A stretch of DNA of 5,093 nt, from positions 1 through 5,093 of the forward strand of contig JALOLW010000331.1 in NCBI GenBank assembly GCA_025455795.1, given 5' to 3'. The DNA comes from Spirosomataceae bacterium. Lineage in GTDB: Bacteria > Bacteroidota > Bacteroidia > Cytophagales > Spirosomataceae. Made by a program: the position numbers and the translations under genes. The notes beneath the pieces were generated by a model. The model was not told where the DNA came from and searched no databases. It was given only the letters and a program-made list of their open reading frames with translations. Below, in pieces: positions 1-4,640 of the stretch; the first letter of the stretch is position 1; every line of letters starts with the position of its first letter.

Positions 1-147
1 GATATTGACCCCCACGAGCGGTTTTTCTTCTTTGCCCACTTGTTCATTGACGTGGCCATTGACGCGCTGTGCTTGCGCCTGTTGAACCATGAAGAATGAA
101 ACAAGAACCAAGAGGTCAATAAAGACGTATTTGTTTATAATAGTCAT
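1..147 (-). CDS. TonB-dependent outer-membrane receptor, N-terminal fragment (continues beyond window)
   Basis: Reading leftward from the ATG at 145-147, the frame is open to the window edge and gives 49 residues. Residues 1-26 form a signal peptide: N-terminal Lys at 6, a hydrophobic stretch around residues 8-20, and a cleavage site after the AQA at about 24-26. The mature start (RVNGHVNEQ...KPLVGVNI) matches the opening of the carboxypeptidase-regulatory-like domain (G.V....G..LxGVNI) found at the N-terminus of many Bacteroidota TonB-dependent receptors. By family, such receptors import metal chelates, glycans or other ligands across the outer membrane using TonB energy. The gene starts 21 nt after the stop of the HMA/MauE gene on the same strand, so co-transcription is likely and a metal-related substrate is a reasonable inference. 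Plug and barrel are outside the window, so another secreted protein with this domain is not excluded. Confidence 0.72.
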   Translation of the reverse strand, partial: MTIINKYVFIDLLVLVSFFMVQQAQAQRVNGHVNEQVGKEEKPLVGVNI

Positions 148-168
148 GTTGTAAAATTTTAATTTTTC

Positions 169-897
169 TTACATCAACCACAGCATCGCTGCTGATAGTA
201 CGATCATCAATGAATCTTCGACGATGGTGACGGTGGACATGGGCAGGTTGAAAACTGTCCCCAAGCACGCGCAACGAATCTTGCGTTTGTTAAACACACT
301 CTCCAGCACGCCTACCAAACTCACCGTCATCACTACGAGCATCAGCCAGTTGGTCACGACGGGTTGGAAATTGACAAGAGCCGCCACTCCAAACGCCAGC
401 TCGACAAAAGGATAAATAAAGCCCCACGCACTGAATCGCTTCGCCACAATGTCGTACATGGCGTAACTATCGGCAAAGGCGCTGATATTGAGCAGTTTGA
501 AAAAAGAAAACACCAAGAAAAAACCTGCCATAAAGTACCGAATACCATCCATCAAGTTGTCAGCCGTGAGGAGTGTTACGCCTGTGATGTACCCAAAAAT
601 CAACAGGATGGGTTTGTAGGTTTTGAGCCAAGAGGTGGTTTGGTCGGCTTCTGATGTTTTGAAAGTTGCGCGTGCCGCGGCTTGGCTTACCACTTCGTCA
701 ATCTGGTACTTGGGATAAGCCGCCAACGCTGCTTTCAGGTCAGCCGTACCGATATGCTTCTTCATTTGAATCGTAGCTTCGTTGCGGTCAGCGTTGATTT
801 CCACCAACTCAATGTCAGCTACTTGTGACAAAAGATACGTTACTTTGGCGGTGCAGCCATCGCAAGTCAAACCCGATAATTGATACGTGTGTGTCAT
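169..897 (-). CDS. HMA domain fused to MauE/DoxX-like membrane protein (putative metal-handling protein)
   Basis: The 242-aa product has two parts. Residues 1-70 are a heavy-metal-associated (HMA) domain of ferredoxin-like fold, with the metal-binding motif GLTCDGC (Cys12 and Cys15), as in copper/mercury chaperones and P-type ATPase N-termini. After a linker (about 71-92), residues 93-242 hold about four hydrophobic segments (about 95-112, 119-140, 158-176, 183-201), a CAC pair (Cys209, Cys211) followed by LGTVFNLPMSTVTIVED, and a final hydrophobic segment. That C-X-C plus VT.VED signature resembles the MauE/DoxX-type redox-associated membrane family of Bacteroidota. A MerT/MerP-like permease fusion is the main alternative. 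Metal capture by the HMA domain and thiol transfer or membrane passage via the CAC pair is inferred. It starts 14 nt after the DUF2911 stop and ends 21 nt before the TonB receptor, which points to one operon. The metal (copper most likely) cannot be told from sequence. Confidence 0.82.
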   Translation of the reverse strand: MTHTYQLSGLTCDGCTAKVTYLLSQVADIELVEINADRNEATIQMKKHIGTADLKAALAAYPKYQIDEVVSQAAARATFKTSEADQTTSWLKTYKPILLIFGYITGVTLLTADNLMDGIRYFMAGFFLVFSFFKLLNISAFADSYAMYDIVAKRFSAWGFIYPFVELAFGVAALVNFQPVVTNWLMLVVMTVSLVGVLESVFNKRKIRCACLGTVFNLPMSTVTIVEDSLMIVLSAAMLWLM

Positions 898-911
898 TTT
901 TTTGGCTAATT

Positions 912-1808
912 TTATTTAATCGTTCCCATTTTTTCCCATTCTTCAGCTTTCTTTTGCCAAGCGGCGGCGGTGTTTTTCATGCCTTTTTTGTTACCCAATT
1001 CTACGGCACGTTTGGCCGATTCGAGGGCCGCAGGATAGTCTTTCAGTCTTTCCAAAATCTTAGTGGACTGATTGACGTAATAAAAATTCTCCTTGTCCAT
1101 TGCTTCGGCTTTTTGCGACCATGCCAACGCCTGTTTTAAGTCGCGGTTGGTGTTCATATAATAAATCGAAGCGTTGTAAAACAGATTGGCGTTTTCAGTT
1201 TTCTTCACAAAAATCTTCTCCTGAATGTCGGCCATGATGCGCTCGTCGGCGTAGCTTTTAAGCGGAATTTTGACAGTCGTTTTATCCCAAGTCAAGGCCA
1301 GATTGCCCGTGTAATCTTGCTTTATATCAGTCAGTTCGATGGTAAACGACTCTTGCGACTGGCCGATAGCTTCGGGTTTGATTTTGATGCGAAGGATGTC
1401 TTTTTTTGCATCGTAGTTGAACGCACCGTGTTGGGCGGTGTCGGCATTCAAGATGATGGTCCACTCGGTAGGCGTTGGGATTGTGAAAAGGGCGTATTTA
1501 CCCTGCTTGACGCGCTGTCCGCCAAACTCCACATCTTCACTAAATTTGATGGTAGAGCAGTCGCCTGCACCTGTGCGCCACACTTCGCCCCAGGGAACGA
1601 GTTTACCGAAAATCTCGCGTCCACGCATGATGGGGCGTTCATACACTACGCTTACGTAGGTAAAGCCGAGTCGTTGTTTCCATTCGGCGTCAGGACTGGG
1701 CGGTGGCGTGCTGAGTTGGGCAAAAGCAGCCCCCAAACCCCCAAAGGGGGCTATGATGTAAAGTATGAAATGGATAATGAGTAAGGCGGAGATGAATGGT
1801 TTTTTCAT
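912..1808 (-). CDS. Secreted DUF2911 domain protein with C-terminal TPR-like helices
   Basis: The 298-aa product starts with a signal peptide: Lys2-Lys3, a hydrophobic core at 5-20, and a probable signal peptidase I site AFA|Q at 30/31. DUF2911 follows at about 45-185, recognised by its central block YERPIMRGREIFGKLVPWG followed by EVWRTGA (positions 56-81) and by the later strand KQGKYALFTIP (101-111). Residues 205-295 are helical and resemble two or three tetratricopeptide-like repeats (FYNASIYYM, ALAWSQKAEAMD, YPAALESAKRAVELG), as in many DUF2911 proteins. Function is unknown; location should be periplasm or cell surface. It is the first gene of the probable operon with the HMA/MauE gene (14-nt gap) and the TonB receptor. 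Oddly, a GC-rich palindromic repeat (1728-1752) is read in frame in the signal peptide and encodes APFGGLGA at residues 20-27, between the hydrophobic core and the cleavage site. The start ATG (1806-1808) is the only plausible one giving a complete signal peptide. Confidence 0.88.
   Translation of the reverse strand: MKKPFISALLIIHFILYIIAPFGGLGAAFAQLSTPPPSPDAEWKQRLGFTYVSVVYERPIMRGREIFGKLVPWGEVWRTGAGDCSTIKFSEDVEFGGQRVKQGKYALFTIPTPTEWTIILNADTAQHGAFNYDAKKDILRIKIKPEAIGQSQESFTIELTDIKQDYTGNLALTWDKTTVKIPLKSYADERIMADIQEKIFVKKTENANLFYNASIYYMNTNRDLKQALAWSQKAEAMDKENFYYVNQSTKILERLKDYPAALESAKRAVELGNKKGMKNTAAAWQKKAEEWEKMGTIK
1728..1752. repeat. GC-rich palindromic repeat inside the DUF2911 signal-peptide coding region
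   Basis: AGCCCCC (1728-1734) is perfectly complementary to GGGGGCT (1746-1752), with an 11-base spacer that itself contains another C5 run (1738-1742), so an alternative CCCCC-AAA-GGGGG hairpin can form. The run-of-five C/G pattern with AAA spacers resembles the dispersed 'CCCC..AAA..GGGG' intergenic elements I associate with Bacteroidota genomes. Here it lies within a coding region, in frame. The symmetry is directly visible; membership of a dispersed family is inferred, since no second copy is in the window. Confidence 0.55.
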
Positions 1809-1813
1809 TTTGG

Positions 1814-1848
1814 TTTTGGTAATATTATTCAGAAAAAATGTAATTTTG
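1814..1848 (+). promoter_or_regulatory. Bacteroidota-type promoter of higBA
   Basis: A perfect TAnnTTTG -7 element (TAATTTTG, 1841-1848) is preceded by a TTTTGG -33-like element (TTG at 1816-1818) with a 22-nt spacer. This fits the TTG-N(17-23)-TAnnTTTG form used by the primary sigma factor of Bacteroidota. Transcription would start around 1853-1856, giving a leader of only about 10-15 nt before the higB ATG at 1867. On the opposite strand a weaker TACATTTT (1842 to 1835) could be a -7 element for the DUF2911 operon; it shares the TA at 1841-1842, so the divergent promoters may overlap. Confidence 0.5.
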
Positions 1849-1860
1849 TGTTTGAAAATT
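1842..1860. promoter_or_regulatory. Candidate HigA operator (inverted repeat over the higBA -7 element)
   Basis: AATTTT (1842-1847) and AAAATT (1855-1860) form a perfect 6+6 inverted repeat with a 7-base spacer. It overlaps the -7 element and the expected transcription start. A second short palindrome, GTTAT-T-ATAAC (1870-1880), lies just inside higB codons 2-5. HigA antitoxins usually repress their own operon by binding palindromes over the promoter, so these are the natural operator candidates. In AT-rich DNA such short palindromes can arise by chance. Confidence 0.3.
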
Positions 1861-1866
1861 GTGATT

Positions 1867-2160
1867 ATGGTTATTATAACAAAAACCAGAATTAATACCT
1901 TTTGTCGTTCTCATTCAGATGCTTGCGATGCGTTAAACAAATGGTACGATATTGCTGAAAATGCTGAATGGAAAACTTTAGCTGACATCAAAAATGTCTT
2001 TAATTCAGTGGATTATGTTGGAAACGAACGTTTTGTGTTCAATATCAAAGGAAACAAATATAGACTCGTTGCCATGATTTTTTTTGATATTCGAACTATT
2101 TTCATTCGCTTCATAGGTACACATGCCGAATATGATAAGATTGATGCAACTACTATCTAA
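1867..2160 (+). CDS. higB: HigB-type toxin (mRNA interferase) of a type II toxin-antitoxin pair
   Basis: The 97-aa product matches the HigB family related to E. coli K-12 HigB (the HigB_toxin Pfam family). It has a WYD motif at 26-28 after SHSDACDALNK, the central VGNERFVFNIKGNKYRLVAM (51-70), and the C-terminal RFIGTHAEYDKIDA (81-94), whose THxEYD core is the most conserved part. These toxins are ribosome-dependent endoribonucleases that cut translated mRNA and are neutralised by HigA. The ATG at 1867 was chosen because it gives the family's usual length and begins with the typical MVIITKTRI strand. The frame stays open upstream to 1765, but that extension overlaps the DUF2911 start and the promoter. 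The toxin precedes the antitoxin, the usual higBA order. By hand count the gene is about 32% GC, clearly lower than higA and the flanks, which suggests acquisition. All motifs look intact, so the toxin is probably functional. Confidence 0.9.
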   Translation: MVIITKTRINTFCRSHSDACDALNKWYDIAENAEWKTLADIKNVFNSVDYVGNERFVFNIKGNKYRLVAMIFFDIRTIFIRFIGTHAEYDKIDATTI

Positions 2161-2165
2161 AAACA

Positions 2166-2564
2166 ATGGAAAATATGACAATTACGACGGAAAGTGAATA
2201 TCAAACTGTAATGTCTAAGATTGAAGTTTATCTTCAAAAAGTGACGCACAGCGGAGGGTTTAAAAGCCTTACTCCCGATGAAGTAAACGATTTGCAAACA
2301 TTATCTCTCGCTGCCGAATCCTACGAAGACCACGTACTCCAATTGATGCCACTCACGCGCAAACCCGACAGCTTGACTGATATGCTCAATCTCAAAATGT
2401 TTGAACTCAAATACAAACAGCAAGATTTGGCGGCTTTGCTCGAAATCACGCCCACTCGCCTCTCGGAAATCATGAATGGCAAGCGCAAAGTGAACATGGA
2501 TTTGGCCAAACGCTTGTACCAAAAACTCAACATTGACCCCCAATTTATTTTGGAAAATGCTTGA
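2166..2564 (+). CDS. higA: HigA-type antitoxin with XRE-family helix-turn-helix
   Basis: The 132-aa product begins 5 nt after the higB stop and is surely co-transcribed with it. Residues 1-65 are an acidic, mostly helical N-terminal part, containing DEVNDLQTLSLAAESYEDH, that resembles the N-terminal half of E. coli-type HigA. Residues 70-130 hold an XRE/Cro-like helix-turn-helix: KQQDLAALLEI (84-94) as the first helix pair, TPTRLSEIMNGKRK (95-108) including the recognition helix, then LAKRLYQKLNIDPQFIL. In this family the protein binds and inactivates HigB and represses the operon promoter. ATG at 2166 gives the typical length; a second ATG at 2175 (Met4) is an alternative start. Base composition here is mid-40s percent GC, nearer the flanking genes than higB is. 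The convergent HYC-like gene stops 33 nt downstream. Confidence 0.92.
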   Translation: MENMTITTESEYQTVMSKIEVYLQKVTHSGGFKSLTPDEVNDLQTLSLAAESYEDHVLQLMPLTRKPDSLTDMLNLKMFELKYKQQDLAALLEITPTRLSEIMNGKRKVNMDLAKRLYQKLNIDPQFILENA

Positions 2565-2597
2565 TGGTAAGCCTGTTGTTTAGGGCTTGAAAGAAGT

Positions 2598-3044
2598 CTA
2601 AATCAAAAAAGACTGAATCCACGTAAGCAGACTGCGCCCGTGGAGAAGAGAAGACAAGGAAGAAGTGCTGGCAGAAGGCGAAAAAGCATCAACCAATGCC
2701 CGAGTCAAGGTTTTGAAAGTGGCAACGGCTACATGAAATACCGCATCAGCAGTCGCTTTGATAAATTTGGCAACGTACTGTGTCACCGAAGACGACGTTT
2801 CTACGTGTTGATAACGCTGTTGGTCGTCGCAACAAGATTTTTTCTGAACCGAAGTTTGGTTTGAAAGCGGGGTTTTGGCGTGTTTTTCGTGGCAACCGTG
2901 GCAATCTTTCTTTTCAAATGCCGCCAAGTGCAGCGACTTACCCCGCATGATACAACGATGCTCCACCACGCCAAACCCTGTGCTTGCCACAAGCACGAGC
3001 ATAGCCATCAAAACGGTGAAATATCGTTGGAGTGTTTGCTTCAT
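2598..3044 (-). CDS. Small exported Cys/His-rich protein, HYC_CC_PP-family-like
   Basis: The 148-aa product has an N-terminal signal peptide or anchor (Lys2, Arg7, hydrophobic stretch 9-24). Candidate metal ligands follow: H29-x-C31, C48-x-x-C51 with H52 and H55, and the C71-C72 pair. The C-terminus is GRSLLTWIQSFLI. The spacing of an early H-x-C, a later CC pair and an ending in QSFLI resembles the Bacteroidota family NCBI calls HYC_CC_PP, small proteins commonly found beside TonB-dependent receptors and metal genes. The family's PP near the C-terminus is not obvious here (the region reads SPSASTSSLSSLL), so it is a divergent member or a look-alike. Function is unknown; metal sensing or chaperoning in the periplasm is inferred from the ligands. 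It begins 51 nt after the GH140 gene on the same strand, possibly from its own promoter. The DUF2911-HMA-TonB receptor unit continues on this strand beyond higBA. Confidence 0.68.
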   Translation of the reverse strand: MKQTLQRYFTVLMAMLVLVASTGFGVVEHRCIMRGKSLHLAAFEKKDCHGCHEKHAKTPLSNQTSVQKKSCCDDQQRYQHVETSSSVTQYVAKFIKATADAVFHVAVATFKTLTRALVDAFSPSASTSSLSSLLHGRSLLTWIQSFLI

Positions 3045-3087
3045 ACTCCGAAAACGAACTAACGCTAAAATTTGTTCTGATTTCCCC

Positions 3088-3095
3088 CAAAAATA
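3088..3095 (-). promoter_or_regulatory. Possible -7 element for the HYC_CC_PP-like gene
   Basis: On the minus strand 3095 to 3088 reads TATTTTTG, a perfect TAnnTTTG, 43-50 nt upstream of the ATG at 3042-3044 and directly after the GH140 stop codon (3096-3098). No TTG is found at the usual 17-23-nt distance upstream, so the promoter is incomplete by consensus. Read-through from the GH140 gene remains possible. Confidence 0.28.
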
Positions 3096-4517
3096 TCACT
3101 TGGCAAGTACGGGGATTGATTTCTCCACCACCAGCACCCAGTCGCAAGTAGGGCAGGGGAGAGGCGATTTAAATTCTTGAATGGCGTTGTTGGAAAAGTC
3201 ACCGATTTTGAGTTTGATTCCATCGCGTGGGTTGAACCACGACGCGATCAATGCGCTGTGGGTCAGCTTGGTAAGGTCAATTTTTAGCGTTTTTCCTTTG
3301 GGGGTGTAGGCCAGCAACAGGTCCTTTGCTTCGCTCAACGCAGCCACCTGATAGCCGCCGTCGGGCGGGTTGTCGTTGGTGATGAGCTTGGGGTCAGACA
3401 CGAGGGTGTGCCACGGCAGCGTTTCTAAAAACTTTCGCATGATGCCCATTTGAGCGGCCCCTTCTTGGTCGAGGGCGCGGCGCCAGTGCGTCCGTGCGGC
3501 AATGATGGGGGGATTTTTGGTAGGGTCAAATAGCTGCCAAACGTTGTTGTTACCGTAAGTGTGTCCACACGCGCCCGACAGCACCGCCCACCAAGCTGCC
3601 TGCCGCACGTCGTGCGACGTGAAATAGTCGTTTTCGGCTTTGAAATTCACGGGAATGTCTTCGTAGCGCGGCTCACCGTCGAGCGTAGGTTTGACTGGAA
3701 AAAGCGCGTAGTTTTGGCGTTGGTCAATGTAGTTTTTGAGGTCTTTGGCGGCGTGTCCCGACTGCACCATGTTCAGACTGAGCCAGGGTTCTTTGTGAAA
3801 AAAAGCCGCCGAATTGCCAGGTCCCATCGGGTGATAAGTCATCAGTTGGGTATTGCCGTTGCCCGTGCGGATGCCCTCGGCAAGGGCGTTGACAATGCCA
3901 AAATGTTTTTCGGTTTCGGGGTTGCGGTCTCCGCCCAAAATCCACACCACCCCTTTCCCTTTGTAGCGTTTGCCCACGTACTCGCCATAGACTTTGGCGT
4001 TTTCGGGCGTGAAAATTTCGGGACCTTTGCCCCATTTTTTGTTGAATTTATCGCCCCAAGTAGGCAATAGTCCTACCATAAGTCCCAGTGCGTTGGCTTT
4101 ATTGACCACATAATCCACGTGCTGAAAATAGACTTCGTTGGGTTGGGTGGGGTCGTTGTTTTGAAGGGGAAGTTGGCCGTATTGATTGGGTTGGGTCAAG
4201 CCGTCCAGCTCTGCTAAAATCACCGTTTGAATGACCGTAAACCCTTTATCTGCCCGATTTTTGAGGTAGTAATCAGTCTCTTCACGGTTGAGGCGGTGGA
4301 GCAGTTCCCAAGCGGTATCGCCCAACCAAAAAAACGGTTTGCCGTCCCCCCGCGTGATGTACCGCTTGTCGGGTTGAATGTAGAGTTTCGACCATTGTGC
4401 TTGCTTGGGCTGCTGCGCTTGGGCAACTGCCGAAGATAGAAAAACAAAGAAGAGGGCTATTTTAAAACCGCGAAGGCGCGAGAACGCGAGGTGTTTTTGA
4501 GGGCAGAAAGGTTTCAT
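3096..4517 (-). CDS. Secreted apiosidase-like (DUF4038, GH140-type) glycoside hydrolase
   Basis: The 473-aa product contains an apiosidase-like (DUF4038) TIM-barrel domain at about 40-370, then a beta-rich C-terminal domain at about 380-465 of the 'putative collagen-binding' type usually paired with it. Landmarks numbered from this ATG are FFWLGDTAWELLHRL (62-76), GGDRNPE (195-201, Asp197) and DGEPRYE (280-286, Glu282). The Asp and Glu are the likely catalytic acid/base and nucleophile, by analogy with the GH140 apiosidase from Bacteroides. GH140 enzymes release apiose-linked side chains of rhamnogalacturonan-II, but DUF4038 proteins are diverse and the substrate here is unproven. The signal peptide is unusual: n-region residues 1-19, hydrophobic core KIALFFVFLSSAV at 19-31, and probable cleavage AQA|Q at 34/35. 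An octamer repeat array is translated within the n-region. The frame also permits a TTG start at 4526, but ATG 4517 fits the promoter better. No SusC/SusD pair is adjacent. Confidence 0.87.
   Translation of the reverse strand: MKPFCPQKHLAFSRLRGFKIALFFVFLSSAVAQAQQPKQAQWSKLYIQPDKRYITRGDGKPFFWLGDTAWELLHRLNREETDYYLKNRADKGFTVIQTVILAELDGLTQPNQYGQLPLQNNDPTQPNEVYFQHVDYVVNKANALGLMVGLLPTWGDKFNKKWGKGPEIFTPENAKVYGEYVGKRYKGKGVVWILGGDRNPETEKHFGIVNALAEGIRTGNGNTQLMTYHPMGPGNSAAFFHKEPWLSLNMVQSGHAAKDLKNYIDQRQNYALFPVKPTLDGEPRYEDIPVNFKAENDYFTSHDVRQAAWWAVLSGACGHTYGNNNVWQLFDPTKNPPIIAARTHWRRALDQEGAAQMGIMRKFLETLPWHTLVSDPKLITNDNPPDGGYQVAALSEAKDLLLAYTPKGKTLKIDLTKLTHSALIASWFNPRDGIKLKIGDFSNNAIQEFKSPLPCPTCDWVLVVEKSIPVLAK
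4469..4492. repeat. Three tandem CGCGA-type octamers in the GH140 leader coding region
   Basis: Three adjacent 8-base units, CGCGAAGG (4469-4476), CGCGAGAA (4477-4484) and CGCGAGGT (4485-4492), share the core CGCGA and follow AAAAC (4464-4468). The pattern resembles the dispersed 'CCGC.AAGGCGC.AAGACGC' elements I associate with Bacteroidota intergenic regions. It is read in frame in the n-region of the GH140 signal peptide, encoding roughly HLAFSRLRG (residues 9-17). The tandem structure is seen directly; membership of a genome-wide family is inferred. Confidence 0.5.
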
Positions 4518-4543
4518 GTTGGGCAAGCATGATTTTGTTCACC

Positions 4544-4575
4544 CAAAAGTAACGAAAGGTTGCAGGGAAGTCAAA
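4544..4575 (-). promoter_or_regulatory. Bacteroidota-type promoter of the GH140 gene
   Basis: On the minus strand TTTG (4575 to 4572) is followed after 19-20 nt by TACTTTTG (4551 to 4544), a perfect TAnnTTTG. This is the best-formed promoter in the window. Transcription should start near 4535-4538, about 20 nt upstream of the ATG at 4517, which supports that start. An out-of-frame ATG at 4530 lies between the expected transcription start and the chosen start codon. Confidence 0.58.
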
Positions 4576-4585
4576 TTTTTGGAAG

Positions 4586-4619
4586 TACCCCGCAAGCGTT
4601 CTGAACGCTTACGGGGGTA
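4586..4619. repeat. Long GC-rich hairpin/palindromic element in the tonB-GH140 intergenic region
   Basis: AAGCGTT (4594-4600) and AACGCTT (4604-4610) pair perfectly around a CTG loop. After one C/A mismatch (4593/4611) the stem continues with CCCCG (4588-4592) against CGGGG (4612-4616), and TA/TA pair outside a one-base bulge. About 14 pairs form in all. Neither side is followed by a T-run in the direction of transcription, so it is not a standard intrinsic terminator, although it lies 21 nt beyond the tonB stop. A dispersed palindromic repeat (REP/MITE-like) is the better reading. It may still end or protect the upstream transcript. Confidence 0.6.
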
Positions 4620-4640
4620 TAAATGGCTGTAAAAGGAAGA

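Noticed and set aside
364..654. 96-codon plus-strand open frame opposite the HMA/MauE gene
   Set aside because: Shadow frame; the opposite strand encodes clear HMA and membrane segments.
1317..1784. 155-codon plus-strand open frame opposite the DUF2911 gene
   Set aside because: Antisense shadow of a conserved protein; composition shows no independent motif or signal peptide.
1765..1866. 34-residue N-terminal extension of HigB from an ATG at 1765
   Set aside because: It overlaps the DUF2911 start, spans the promoter, and exceeds the usual family length; the ATG at 1867 begins at the conserved first strand.
1838..2564. Integration-site duplications or inverted repeats flanking higBA that would mark a transposon or integron cassette
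   Set aside because: I compared the flanks by eye and found no matching direct or inverted ends and no attC-like structure.
2569..2588. AAGCC/GGCTT stem-loop between convergent higA and the HYC-like gene as a bidirectional terminator
   Set aside because: The stem is only five pairs with a ten-base loop and there is no T-run on either strand; too weak to annotate.
3561..4070. 169-codon plus-strand open frame opposite the GH140 gene
   Set aside because: It lies wholly antisense to a well-supported conserved gene, has no recognisable domain, and is a typical shadow frame in GC-rich coding DNA.
4518..4526. TTG at 4526 as start of the GH140 gene
   Set aside because: An in-frame ATG three codons later fits the promoter spacing and is the preferred start codon; TTG adds no recognisable signal.
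4586..4619. Hairpin as a standard intrinsic terminator of the tonB gene
   Set aside because: On the minus strand it is followed by GTACTTCC and then an A-run, not a T-run; kept as a palindromic repeat instead.
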